From NCBI GenBank assembly GCA_020725555.1, contig DYEU01000011.1, forward strand, positions 1 to 51,939: a stretch of DNA of 51,939 nucleotides. Direction: 5' to 3'. This document shows, in pieces, positions 24,513 to 32,488 of the stretch. Source of the stretch: Desulfatibacillum sp. (GTDB lineage Bacteria; Desulfobacterota; Desulfobacteria; Desulfobacterales; SpSt-501). Under the pieces are notes generated by a model. The model had not been told where the DNA came from. It was given only the letters and a program-made list of their open reading frames with translations, and ran no database searches. How positions within the stretch are numbered: position 1 is the stretch's first letter; every line of letters begins with the position of its first letter. The position numbers were made by a program, and so were the translations under genes.

Positions 24513-25504
24513 GCGCCGGGGCCTCCGCCGCGAGGACGACCTTCCCCCCGGCGGCGCCTCTTCGCCGTGTGGTGGTGGCGGGCGCGGTGACGCTCGACGT
24601 GAACCGGGTCGGCCGCCGCAGGCTTCTCCGGCCGGGCGGGGTCCCCTGCCACGCCGGCCTCACCTACCGCCGGCTCGGCCTCTCCGTCCTCGCGGTGACG
24701 AGCCTCGCCCCGGCCGACCGGGGGCTGCTCGCGCCGCTTGCCGCCTCCGGGATCGATTGCCGCCTTTCGCCGAGCCCCCGCACCACCGTCTTCGTGAACG
24801 AGCACCGGGGGGATGTCTGCCGGCAGCTCGCCCCTGCGCTCGCCGCGCCCCTCGCCGCCGAGGCGATCGTCGCGGCCGGGGCCGGCGCCGATCTCCTGCA
24901 CCTCGGGCCGCTCCACCCCGGGGACATCGACCCCGCCTTTTACCGCGGGAGGAACCCCCTCCCGCCGGTCGTCGCCCTCGACCTCCAAGGGCTCGTGCGC
25001 CGCGTGGACGGCGGGCGCGTTCTCCCCGGCGCCTCCGCCGACCTGGCCGACGCCCTCGCGCTCGCCACGATCGTGAAATCCGGCCGCGGCGAGGCCGATT
25101 GCGCCTGCCGGGCGCTCGGCCTCGGCCTGGAGAGGCTCCTTGAGCGTTTCCGGGTCGCGGAATGGGTCGTGAGCGCGGGGGCCGAAGGGGGCGCAGTCCA
25201 CACGGCAGGCGGCGGCGTCCACCCCTGGGAGGCGCCCGCCGTGGGGAAACCGCTCGACCCGACCGGGGCGGGGGATGTCTTTTTCGCGGCCTACCTCACC
25301 TTCCGCCTGCGCGACCGCGCCTCCCCCGGGCTCTCCGCCTCCCGCGCGGCGAAGATCGCCGCGCGGCATGTGGCCGGGGCGTTTCTTGCGCTTCCGGGCG
25401 CCGCGGGGCTTTTCTCCGCACCGCCCCCGGATGACGCCCGACGGGCGCTACTTGACCGTGACCACGGGGCAGGGGGCGTTCAGGATGACGAACTGGGCCG
25501 TTGA
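24509..25504 (+). CDS. PfkB-family carbohydrate kinase
   Basis: 331-residue ribokinase-like sugar or nucleoside kinase. The N terminus VVVAGAVTLDVN and the substrate GG segment (LRPGGVPCHAGLTYRRLG) are followed by the ATP-site signature DPTGAGDVFFAAYL with the catalytic Asp. The protein is full length for the family, but the substrate cannot be called. It starts at an ATGA overlap with the coiled-coil gene and its 3' end overlaps the convergent Usp gene by 57 bases, so its last 19 residues lack family character. Confidence 0.85.
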   Translation: MSAGASAARTTFPPAAPLRRVVVAGAVTLDVNRVGRRRLLRPGGVPCHAGLTYRRLGLSVLAVTSLAPADRGLLAPLAASGIDCRLSPSPRTTVFVNEHRGDVCRQLAPALAAPLAAEAIVAAGAGADLLHLGPLHPGDIDPAFYRGRNPLPPVVALDLQGLVRRVDGGRVLPGASADLADALALATIVKSGRGEADCACRALGLGLERLLERFRVAEWVVSAGAEGGAVHTAGGGVHPWEAPAVGKPLDPTGAGDVFFAAYLTFRLRDRASPGLSASRAAKIAARHVAGAFLALPGAAGLFSAPPPDDARRALLDRDHGAGGVQDDELGR

Positions 25505-25840
25505 CCCCAGGAGAAGCTTGCTCACCTTGGAGCGGCGTTCGATGCCGACGATGATCTCGTCGCTTCCGTGCTCGCGCGCGAACTCGACAAGGTCCTCGCC
25601 GGGGGTGAGGCCGCGGATGAGCAGGTGGGTCGTGCAGGGGATCCCCTTTTCGGCGAAGAGGCTCTTGGCCCACTCGAGGGCGCGCTCGGCCTCCGCGATG
25701 GCGTTCTGCTCGTTTTCAGAGCCCTTTTCCATCGAGGTGACCACATCGACCGTGGCCCCGAAGGCGCGGGCGTGCTGCAGGGCCGTCTCCAGGGCCTGCT
25801 TGGCGGAGTTGGTGCCATCGTAGCCGACCAGGATCTTCAT
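25448..25840 (-). CDS. Universal stress protein (UspA domain), second copy
   Basis: 130-residue UspA-domain protein starting MKILVGYDGTNSAKQAL. The nucleotide-binding end is VGIERRSKVSKLLLGSTAQ, where the second Gly of the G-2x-G-9x-GS motif is Arg, a variant seen in the UspF/G-like group. The start ATG at 25840 follows GAGGAG; the longer frame to 25909 covers the promoter. A sigma-70-like promoter lies at 25907-25934. It is convergent with the PfkB gene. Confidence 0.9.
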   Translation of the reverse strand: MKILVGYDGTNSAKQALETALQHARAFGATVDVVTSMEKGSENEQNAIAEAERALEWAKSLFAEKGIPCTTHLLIRGLTPGEDLVEFAREHGSDEIIVGIERRSKVSKLLLGSTAQFVILNAPCPVVTVK

Positions 25841-25906
25841 CGCGTTCTCCTCACACGGGTTTGTTGAAGGGGGGAAAAACGAAAGCGGCCGTCTGCGTGC
25901 GCTGAT

Positions 25907-25934
25907 CATCTACCAAAACCCCGGCCTCTGTCAA
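25907..25934 (-). promoter_or_regulatory. Promoter of the second Usp gene
   Basis: On the minus strand a perfect TTGACA (25934-25929) is followed after 16 bases by TAGATG (25912-25907). The start would be near 25900, giving a leader of about 60 bases ahead of the ATG at 25840. Confidence 0.6.
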
Positions 25935-26023
25935 ACCGCCCCGCCTCGCCCCATTCTCGGGAGCGGGGGACGCCGCGCCACGACCCGTGGCGCAGGAAGC
26001 CGCGGACGGGCGCAAGCCGTTGT

Positions 26024-26039
26024 GTTTTCACGTGAAACG
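26024..26039. promoter_or_regulatory. parS: parS-like (ParB-binding) palindrome
   Basis: GTTTTCACGTGAAACG matches the chromosomal parS consensus TGTTTCACGTGAAACA at 13 of 16 positions, with the central TTTCACGTGAAA intact. It lies in a non-coding gap of a very GC-rich genome, where such a stretch is unlikely by chance. rsmG, which neighbours parA/parB in many bacterial chromosomes, is encoded only about 630 bases away, although parAB are not in the window. ParB binding is inferred. Confidence 0.55.
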
Positions 26040-26077
26040 AAAACCAAGGCTGCGCTTTCCCCGCGCCGCAGCCCGCC

Positions 26078-26106
26078 TTGACAGCGCCGGCCGCCGGGCC
26101 TACGCT
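26078..26106 (+). promoter_or_regulatory. Promoter of the YfcE-like phosphoesterase
   Basis: A perfect TTGACA (26078-26083) is followed after 17 bases by TACGCT (26101-26106, matching the T, A and final T of the -10 consensus). The start near 26113 leaves about 75 bases before the ATG at 26190. Confidence 0.55.
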
Positions 26107-26189
26107 GGCGGCGAAATTCCTTGCGGGCCCGAAGCGCCGGCCGCAGCGGACCCCGCGAGGCGCCCCCCGGCAAGGAGACTTTGACCGAT

Positions 26190-26681
26190 ATGGCGGCATC
26201 GCTCGTTCTTCCCCCCCGCCCCTCGTTGCGCATCGGTGTCCTCTCCGACACCCACGGCGTCCTCCCGGCCGGGATCGCCGGCCGGTTTTCCGGCGTCGAT
26301 GCCATCCTCCACGCCGGCGACATCGGCGAACCGGAGGTGCTCGAGACGCTTCGGGCCATCGCCCCGCTGCTTGCCGTGCGCGGGAACATGGATGTCGGCC
26401 CGTGGGCGAGAAATCTGCCCCACCAGGCCGTGCTCGAGGCGGGGGCGGTGCGCATCCTCGTGGTGCACGACCGCATGGATCTGCACCGCGGAGAACCCTC
26501 CGTCGCCCGCGTGGTGGTGAGCGGCCACACCCACCGGCCGCAGATCGCCGAAGAAAACGGGGTTCTCTACCTCAACCCCGGAAGCGCGGGGTTCCCGCGG
26601 CGCGGCGAGCCGGCCACGCTGGGCCTGATCCGCATCCGCGACGGCGGCGCGGAGGCCGAGCTGATCTACCTGCCCGATTGA
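26190..26681 (+). CDS. YfcE/MJ0936-type metallophosphoesterase
   Basis: 163-residue calcineurin-like phosphodiesterase of the YfcE/MJ0936 group. The metal-binding motifs are in order: VLSDTHG, ILHAGDIGEPE, VRGNMD, the His in VVHDRM and SGHTHRPQ, ending with YLNPGSAGFPR. The physiological substrate of this family is uncertain. ATG at 26190 lies 12 bases after AAGGAG; a TTG three codons earlier is an alternative. The 3' end overlaps rsmG by 16 bases in convergent orientation. Confidence 0.92.
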   Translation: MAASLVLPPRPSLRIGVLSDTHGVLPAGIAGRFSGVDAILHAGDIGEPEVLETLRAIAPLLAVRGNMDVGPWARNLPHQAVLEAGAVRILVVHDRMDLHRGEPSVARVVVSGHTHRPQIAEENGVLYLNPGSAGFPRRGEPATLGLIRIRDGGAEAELIYLPD

Positions 26682-27382
26682 GGCCGCAGCGCCCCTCCCT
26701 CCCCGGGAACCCGGGTGACCCGGCAGACGGCGCGCTCCTCCCGCAGCCCGGGGAGGCGGTAGGGAATCCGCTCGACCCGCAGGGGGCCGCACCCGGGGAG
26801 CGCCTGCAGCCGCCGTTCCAGGCCGCGAACCTCCTCCTCGGCGCCGGGGCCCTTGAGGGCGATCAGCCCTCCCCCCTCGCCAAGCAGGGGAAGCGCCCGG
26901 GGGACGAAGCGCTCCAGGCTCGCCACGGCCCGGCAGGTGACCACGTCGAAGGCGCCGCGGTGTTCGGGCGCGGCGGCGAAATCCTCGAGCCGCCCCTGCT
27001 CGGCGCGGATGCCCGCAAGGGGCAGCGCGCGCAGCAGGTGGCGCAGAAAACTCACCTTCTTGCGGGCGGCCTCGAGAAGGACCGTCTCCAGCCCCGGCAG
27101 CGCCACGTGGAGCGGCACCCCCGGGAACCCCGCCCCGCTGCCGACGTCGATCAGCCGCGCCCCGGGCGGAACCCAGGGCGCCGCGGCAAGCGAGTCGAGA
27201 AAGTGGTCGCGGGCGACCGCCGCCGGATCGGTGATCGCCGTCAGGTTGGTGACCGCGTTCCAGCGAAGCATCTCCTGCGCGTGGCGGGCGAAGAGCTCGA
27301 GCTCGCGCTCCCCCACGGCCAGCCCCCAGGCGGAGGCCCCCTCGCGGATCGCACGCCGCCACGGCGCGGAGCCGATCTCCAT
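26666..27382 (-). CDS. rsmG: 16S rRNA (guanine527-N7)-methyltransferase
   Basis: 238-residue RsmG (GidB). The RWNAVTNLTAITDP region, HFLDSLAAAPWVPPG, the AdoMet loop RLIDVGSGAGFPGVPL, LLEAARKKVSFLRHL, and the TCRAVASLERFVP segment are diagnostic. It methylates G527 of 16S rRNA. The ATG at 27382 has no clear ribosome binding site and lies five bases beyond the end of the PilB-like gene, so it is probably translationally coupled at the end of the motility operon. In many bacteria this gene sits beside mnmG or parAB, not here. Confidence 0.95.
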   Translation of the reverse strand: MEIGSAPWRRAIREGASAWGLAVGERELELFARHAQEMLRWNAVTNLTAITDPAAVARDHFLDSLAAAPWVPPGARLIDVGSGAGFPGVPLHVALPGLETVLLEAARKKVSFLRHLLRALPLAGIRAEQGRLEDFAAAPEHRGAFDVVTCRAVASLERFVPRALPLLGEGGGLIALKGPGAEEEVRGLERRLQALPGCGPLRVERIPYRLPGLREERAVCRVTRVPGEGGALRPQSGR

Positions 27383-27387
27383 CGAGG

Positions 27388-29757
27388 TCAGTTGATGCAC
27401 ACGCGGCGCACTTCGGAGATGTCGGTTTCGCCCTGGAACACCTTGAGGATCCCGTCCTGCTTCAGGGTGCTCATCCCCTGGCGCATGGCCATCTGGAAGA
27501 TCTCCTCGGTGTTCGCCTGTTTCTTGATCATGAGCTTGATTTCCGGGGTCCCCTCCATCAGCTCGTGGATCCCCATGCGGCCGCGGTAGCCGGTCTTGGA
27601 GCAGGTGTCGCAGCCGACCGGCTTGTAGAGCTTGAGGGTTTCGGCGTATTCGATCCCCGTGCGGTCGAACCAGGCCGCCCCGTAATCCTGGCGCAGCTCC
27701 TCGAACTCGTCTTTCCCGAGAAAGTACTCCTTGCGGCAATTGGTGCACAGCCGCCGCGTCAGCCGCTGGGCGAGCACCCCGAGAAAGGCGTCCGAAAAGT
27801 TAAGCGCGTTCAGGCCCATGTCCAGCAGGCGGGTCACGGTCTCGGGGGCGCTGTTCGTGTGCAGCGTGGAGAAGACGAGATGGCCGGTGAGCGAGGCCTC
27901 GATGGCGATCGAGGCCGTCTCCTCGTCGCGCATCTCGCCGATCATGATCACGTCGGGGTCGGCGCGCAGGAAGGCGCGCATGACGCGGGCGAAGTCGAGC
28001 CCGATCTTGGGCTTGACCTCCACCTGCCGGAGCCCCTGCTGGGTGATTTCGATCGGGTCCTCGGCGGTCCAGATCTTGATCCCGGGCTTGTTGATGTAGC
28101 CGAGGAGCGCGTGCAGGGTGGTCGTCTTGCCCGAGCCGGTCGGGCCCACGGCGAGGATGAGCCCGTAGGGCTTGAGCACGATCTTCTGGATGATCCGGAA
28201 GTTGCGCTCGGTCAGCCCCATTTCGTCGATCTTCATCGCCCCCGAGGAGGCGAGGATCCGGAGCACGACGTCCTCGAAGCCCCCCGCCGTCGGCAGCGTC
28301 GCCACGCGCATCTCGAAGGCCGGCACCCCCTTGCGCCGGAACTTGATCTTCCCGTCCTGGGGCAGCCGCCGCTCGGCGATGTCGAGGTTGGCCATGATCT
28401 TGATGCGCGAGATCACCGCGCGCACCATGGCGTTGGGGATCTTCATGTACTCCTGGCAGACCCCGTCGAGGCGGAAGCGGATCGTCGTCGCCTTGGTGAC
28501 CACCGAGGGCTCGATGTGGATGTCGGAGGCGTTCTTGCGGTAGGCGGCGATGATCACCTGGTCGACCAGCTTGACGACCTGGCTGGAGCTCTCGTCGACC
28601 TCCTCGACGTGGAGCTCCTCGCGTTCCTCCTCGAAGGTGATGTCGGGGATGTCGATGTCGTCGGTGACCTCCTCCGGGGGCGGGCCGGAGAGTTCCTGCT
28701 GCCGGCCGGGGTCGAAGAACAGGTGGATGAAGGCCTGGATGTCCTCGCGGATCGCGACCGAAACGATGATCTTGCCGGTCTTCAGCAGGGCCTTGATGTT
28801 GTCGGTCTTGTTCAGGTTGCGCGGGTCGTCGACCAGGACCTCGATGCCGTCCTTGTTCCAGCCGATCGGCACCCAGAGCTCGTTCAGGAGAAAGGCCTTC
28901 TTCAGGTTCTGCAGCAGCTCAAGCGGCGGCGGCAGCCCCGGGTCGAAGGCGAGGAAGCGGCAGCCGTAGTGGAGCGAGAAGGACTTGCCGATCGCCTCCT
29001 TGGAGACCTGGAAGGTGTCGATCAGGATCTGCTCCACGCTGCGGTTCGCCTTGCGCGCAAGCACGAAGGCCTTCTGCAGCTGATCGGTCGTGACCAGCTT
29101 TTCGCGCAGCAGGTAATCGTACTTGGAGCCGGAGGCGAAGGTGGCGGCGAGATCCTCGAGCCGCTTGCGGATCTCGGGGTCCTGGGGCAGCCGCTCCGCC
29201 GCCGCGCGGTAGAGATCGTGGGCCTGGGCGCGGTGCTCCCGCTTCTCCATCTCGAGGCCGGCGAGGTAGCGCACGCGGCCTTCGCTTTGGGCCGGAAGCG
29301 ACGCCTTCTCGAGAAGCGCCTCGAGCCCCGGAATCAGCGCCTGCGGGGGCCCCTTCCGCAGCAGGCAGGCGACGATGCCGGGGACCGCCCTCTCGAGCAG
29401 GGAGGGCTCGCCGAGGGCCTTCGCGTATTCGCCGAGCGCCTCCTCGAAGAGCCCCATCTCCTGGAAGGCCGAGGCGCTGTCGAGGACCGCGGACTCGTCG
29501 TCGGAGGCGGAGATGGCCTCGCGGATCCAGGAGATCTCCTCGGCGGAAACGCCGGGTCCCCCCCCCGACTCCTCCTTGGCGATCTCCTGGCGCAACAGGT
29601 CGATGCGGCTGCGGATGCGCTCGTGGAGATCGCCGGCATCGGCGGGGACCAGGGGCAGCACCTTCTCGTAGATGGCGAGCGACTCGAGAAAGAGTCCCAT
29701 GGAGCGGCAGACTTCGGCTTCGTTGATCCGGGTTTCGATATCCGTTTTCGTCTTCAT
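27388..29757 (-). CDS. PilB/GspE-type assembly ATPase with N-terminal TPR region
   Basis: 789-residue secretion/type IV pilus ATPase. Residues 1-205 form a helical region with about three TPR-like repeats (around 5-40, 88-125 and 160-200). A MshEN-like domain follows (about 211-350), then an acidic linker and the PilB/GspE core: SDIHIEP (411-417), Walker A GPTGSGKT (538-545), Walker B VIMIGEMRDEE (603-613), and a zinc site with Cys671/Cys674 and Cys716/Cys719. It heads a minus-strand cluster encoding roadblock proteins, a REC-PATAN regulator and MglA. It probably drives pilus or secretion-type filament assembly under their control. ATG at 29757 follows AAGGG. Pilin and platform genes are not in the window. 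Confidence 0.9.
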   Translation of the reverse strand: MKTKTDIETRINEAEVCRSMGLFLESLAIYEKVLPLVPADAGDLHERIRSRIDLLRQEIAKEESGGGPGVSAEEISWIREAISASDDESAVLDSASAFQEMGLFEEALGEYAKALGEPSLLERAVPGIVACLLRKGPPQALIPGLEALLEKASLPAQSEGRVRYLAGLEMEKREHRAQAHDLYRAAAERLPQDPEIRKRLEDLAATFASGSKYDYLLREKLVTTDQLQKAFVLARKANRSVEQILIDTFQVSKEAIGKSFSLHYGCRFLAFDPGLPPPLELLQNLKKAFLLNELWVPIGWNKDGIEVLVDDPRNLNKTDNIKALLKTGKIIVSVAIREDIQAFIHLFFDPGRQQELSGPPPEEVTDDIDIPDITFEEEREELHVEEVDESSSQVVKLVDQVIIAAYRKNASDIHIEPSVVTKATTIRFRLDGVCQEYMKIPNAMVRAVISRIKIMANLDIAERRLPQDGKIKFRRKGVPAFEMRVATLPTAGGFEDVVLRILASSGAMKIDEMGLTERNFRIIQKIVLKPYGLILAVGPTGSGKTTTLHALLGYINKPGIKIWTAEDPIEITQQGLRQVEVKPKIGLDFARVMRAFLRADPDVIMIGEMRDEETASIAIEASLTGHLVFSTLHTNSAPETVTRLLDMGLNALNFSDAFLGVLAQRLTRRLCTNCRKEYFLGKDEFEELRQDYGAAWFDRTGIEYAETLKLYKPVGCDTCSKTGYRGRMGIHELMEGTPEIKLMIKKQANTEEIFQMAMRQGMSTLKQDGILKVFQGETDISEVRRVCIN

Positions 29758-29820
29758 GGCCAGCCCTTCCCGAGCCCATCGGGCCGGAGGCGTGCGTGCG
29801 GGGCCGCGCGGCCGGTGACG

Positions 29821-30162
29821 CTACGGCCGGCGGCGGCCCCCGCCCGGCTCCCCCGGTCCGGGGTCGACTTCCGCGAGCAGGACCGCGCTGCTCATGCGGA
29901 TCACGGCCGACGGGGCCACGACCCCCGTCAGCACCAGGAGCACGGCGCGCGGCGACCGGAAAAGGTAGACGCGCCCGCGCTCAAAGAGCATCTCCGCCTC
30001 GCGGGTGTTTCCCAGGGCGAGCGCCAGCCCGAACCAGTCGGCCGTCGTCCCGCCGTTCAGGGAGACGCGAAAGCGGTGGAAAAGCACCTCGCCCCCGGCC
30101 CGGAACAGAAGCACGCCGCGCACCCCCTCCAGGCCGAGCAACATCGCCAGCGGATCCTGCAT
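29821..30162 (-). CDS. Small roadblock/LC7-like protein
   Basis: 113-residue protein with the size and strand-helix pattern of a single roadblock domain (LLGLEGVRGVLLFRAGGEVLFHRF, then a helix, then VYLFRSPRAVLLVLTGV). There is no signal peptide. The last 15 residues are a Gly/Pro/Arg tail. It sits between the PilB-like ATPase and the REC-PATAN gene, in the same direction as MglA and the second roadblock gene. Roadblock proteins act as GTPase partners; a role with the MglA homologue is inferred. The family call is by pattern only. Confidence 0.65.
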   Translation of the reverse strand: MQDPLAMLLGLEGVRGVLLFRAGGEVLFHRFRVSLNGGTTADWFGLALALGNTREAEMLFERGRVYLFRSPRAVLLVLTGVVAPSAVIRMSSAVLLAEVDPGPGEPGGGRRRP

Positions 30163-30180
30163 CGCACCTTGCCTCGCCCC

Positions 30181-31203
30181 TCAGCCCTCCGGCACCGGAA
30201 GCAGCGTGTCCCGCGGGGTCCCCTTGGGGATCTCGGCGACCCACGGCTCGGCGCCCCCGCCGAGGAGGAAATCGCGCTCCTCGCCGCGGTCGAGGAAGGC
30301 CCCGATCAGCCCGCCCAAGCCCAGCCGCTCCCCCAGCCGCGAAAGGCGCCGGGCGCGCTCGGCCCACCGGGGGTCGCATCGGAGCGGCCCGGTCTCGGCG
30401 AGCGCCGCGGGCAAGCCCGCGTCCCCGGCCGGGGCCTCCGCCTGCGGCTCCCCGCCCCCGGGCCCCGCCCCCCCCTCGCCCTCGGCTTCCCGCTCGTCGC
30501 GGCGGCAGGCGGCGTCGATCATCAGGCCGTGGAGGTCCCGCCGGATGGCCCGCTCCCGCACGGCGCAGGCGTTTTCGATCTTCAGGACGGCCTGGCCCCA
30601 GGAGAGGATCTCCCGGGCGGCCGCCTCCCCCCGGAGCGACCCCAGGCGCGCGTCGATCAGCGTCCCCTCCCGGAAAAAAAGGACCCCGCGCAGGGCCCCC
30701 GGCCGACCGTCCAGCCGCACGGTGCAGGTCTTCTGCTCCATTTCCACGACCTGCAGGAAAAGCGGCGGGGAAATCCCGCGGACCACCCCGCCCTCGGTTT
30801 CCCGGCCGAGGAGCTCCCGGAGGAGCCGCGCCAGCTCCCCCACGAGAAAGGGCTTGGCGAGCACGGCGGCCGCCCCGCGGCCCCGGAGGACCCCTTCCGT
30901 CTCCGGGGTCGCATATCCCGTGATCACGATCACGGGGACGTCGGGGCAGACCTCCGCCGCCCGCTGCTGGAGCTCCCAGCCGTCCATGCCCGGCATCTTG
31001 AGGTCGGTCACCAGAACCGCAACCGGCGCGGTCGCAAGCAGCCCGAGCGCGGTTTCCCCCTCGGCGGCGACCCGGACGTCGCAGGCGCCGCCGAGCCGCG
31101 ACCGGAGAAGCGCCCCCAGATCGGAGAGCATCTCGCGGTCGTCGTCCACGAGGAGGATCGCGGGCCCGGCCTCGCCGGCGCCGGTGGGCGGCGAGAGGCT
31201 CAT
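30181..31203 (-). CDS. Response regulator, REC-PATAN (DUF4388)
   Basis: 340 residues. Residues about 14-128 are a receiver domain with ILLVDDDREM, phospho-acceptor Asp67 (VLVTDLKMPGMDG), and the Lys of VLAKPF. Residues about 142-225 are a PATAN domain (SPPLFLQVVEMEQKTCTVRL, RGVLFFREGTLIDARLG, GEAAAREILSW). The C-terminal third is Gly/Pro-rich and then helical without a DNA-binding motif. In cyanobacteria, PATAN response regulators bind the PilB motor to steer pilus activity. A PilB-like ATPase is two genes downstream here, so a similar protein-protein output is likely. It overlaps the preceding gene by 4 bases. Confidence 0.88.
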   Translation of the reverse strand: MSLSPPTGAGEAGPAILLVDDDREMLSDLGALLRSRLGGACDVRVAAEGETALGLLATAPVAVLVTDLKMPGMDGWELQQRAAEVCPDVPVIVITGYATPETEGVLRGRGAAAVLAKPFLVGELARLLRELLGRETEGGVVRGISPPLFLQVVEMEQKTCTVRLDGRPGALRGVLFFREGTLIDARLGSLRGEAAAREILSWGQAVLKIENACAVRERAIRRDLHGLMIDAACRRDEREAEGEGGAGPGGGEPQAEAPAGDAGLPAALAETGPLRCDPRWAERARRLSRLGERLGLGGLIGAFLDRGEERDFLLGGGAEPWVAEIPKGTPRDTLLPVPEG

Positions 31204-31835
31204 GGCGTGCGCCCCTTCGTTTCGATCACGCGCAAAATCGCGCGCACCTCGCTGCGGATCAGCTCCTTCAGCTCGGCCACGGCCCGCTCGAGCATCTCGG
31301 CCGTGACCGGCCGCCCGGGTTGCCGGGATTCCGCCCCTTCGGCCGGGGACGCCGCTTTCGGGCGCGGCGCCCGGCCCTGGGCGATCTTGTCGCGCAGCTG
31401 CTGGTAGGCGTTGATTTCGGGCTGGATCCGCCGCCGGCGCTCGGCTTCGGGCTCGCCGGCGAGCGCCGTCACCTCCTCGAGCCGGGCGAAGACCGCGTTC
31501 AGGACGGGGAAGGTCCAGGGGTGCACCTGGCTGCGGCTCGACTGGACGTAGTAGCCCAAGGCCGCGAGCATGTTCAGCAGCACCCCCGCCACGCGGTCCT
31601 CCCGCAGCGCCTCCTTGAGCAGCCGCACCTGGTCCACGAAGGCGGCGACGGCCTCGGGGGTGATCTCCCAGTCGATGGAAAGAACGGTCTTCTTCAATTC
31701 CGCAAGGAGCCCTGGGTCGTGCCCCGCCTGCGGGGGGGCGGGCGCGGCGGGAGGGCTTCGGTCCTCGGGGAAGAGCTGGTCGAGTCGCCGTTCCAGCTCG
31801 TTCTCCAGGGGGTCGCTGCGCATCGCTTCGGCCAT
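31200..31835 (-). CDS. Conserved helical protein of unknown function in the MglA operon
   Basis: 211-residue, soluble and largely helical protein without a recognised family. A proline-rich linker (residues 28-40) is followed by a compact helical core containing VLSIDWEITPEAVAAFVDQV, a region with ALGYYVQSSRSQVHPWTFPV, and a charged helical C terminus. The DWEIT and YYVQS/WTFPV stretches look conserved-type rather than random. ATG at 31835 has a strong GAGGAGG site. It overlaps the REC-PATAN start by 4 bases and follows MglA by 13 bases. It is a candidate adaptor between MglA, the response regulator and the ATPase; this is inference. Confidence 0.7.
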   Translation of the reverse strand: MAEAMRSDPLENELERRLDQLFPEDRSPPAAPAPPQAGHDPGLLAELKKTVLSIDWEITPEAVAAFVDQVRLLKEALREDRVAGVLLNMLAALGYYVQSSRSQVHPWTFPVLNAVFARLEEVTALAGEPEAERRRRIQPEINAYQQLRDKIAQGRAPRPKAASPAEGAESRQPGRPVTAEMLERAVAELKELIRSEVRAILRVIETKGRTP

Positions 31836-31848
31836 CCGCGGCCTCCTC

Positions 31849-32454
31849 TCACATCAATTCCTCGCGGATCGAGGTCACGGCGAGGGAGATGATCTTCTTG
31901 AGCGTCGCCGCCACGTTGATCCCCTTAAGCGCGCTCGCCGGGAAAGCGGGCCGCCCGAAGCCGCGGTTGAGGTCCTGCTCCAGCTGGTCCACGGAGAGCA
32001 CGGGAATGCCCTGCTCGGCGAGATCGATCTTGTTGTACTGCAGCACCCAGGGGAGGGTCGCCAGATTTTTGCGGTAGGCGGCGAGATTCTCCTGGAGGTT
32101 TCTCAGCGACTGGACGTTGCTTTCCCGGCACACGGCCATCGCGTCGGCCACGAAGACGATGCCGTCCACGCCGCGCAGCACGAGCTTGCGGGTTGCGTTG
32201 TATTTCGGCTGGCCGGGGACGGTGTAGAGCTGCACCTTGATCTGGTAGCCGTGGATCAGGCCGAGGTCGAAGGGCATGAAATCGAAAAAGAGCGTCCGGT
32301 CGCCGTGGGTTTTCACCGTCACCATCTCGGCGTGGATCCGGTCGTGGAACCGCCGGTGGATGTATTCCAGGTTGGTCGTCTTCCCGCCCCGCCCCGGGCC
32401 GTAGTAGACGATCTTCACCTGGATCACCTTGTTCTTGAGGTTGATGAACGCCAT
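31849..32454 (-). CDS. MglA-like Ras-superfamily GTPase
   Basis: 201-residue small GTPase of the MglA family, which sets cell polarity and switches motility machinery in Myxococcus. The P loop is GPGRGGKTTN (19-28), followed by the family-specific FFDFMPFDLG, YTVPGQPKYNATRKLVLRG switch 2 region with the MglA-type TVPGQ, and the NKID base-recognition motif. It is cytoplasmic and binds GTP. It lies 34 bases downstream of a roadblock (MglB-type) gene, the classical mglBA order. Confidence 0.93.
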   Translation of the reverse strand: MAFINLKNKVIQVKIVYYGPGRGGKTTNLEYIHRRFHDRIHAEMVTVKTHGDRTLFFDFMPFDLGLIHGYQIKVQLYTVPGQPKYNATRKLVLRGVDGIVFVADAMAVCRESNVQSLRNLQENLAAYRKNLATLPWVLQYNKIDLAEQGIPVLSVDQLEQDLNRGFGRPAFPASALKGINVAATLKKIISLAVTSIREELM

Positions 32455-32488
32455 CGTCCCGCCCGTCGCCCCCGAGACCGCGCCGGCC

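Larger units (their letters stand above)
25841..26189. other. Intergenic region with divergent promoters and a parS-like site
   Basis: This 349-base gap separates the second Usp (minus) from the phosphoesterase (plus). It holds the Usp promoter (25907-25934), a palindromic parS-like site (26024-26039), and the phosphoesterase promoter (26078-26106). I see no convincing open reading frame and no hairpin with a T run. Confidence 0.7.

Noticed and set aside
27565-31407. Open frame of 1280 codons on the plus strand
   Set aside because: It runs opposite the PilB-like, roadblock and REC-PATAN genes, has no domain, and is rich in Glu/Asp/Arg/Leu as expected from the reverse strand of GC-rich coding DNA.
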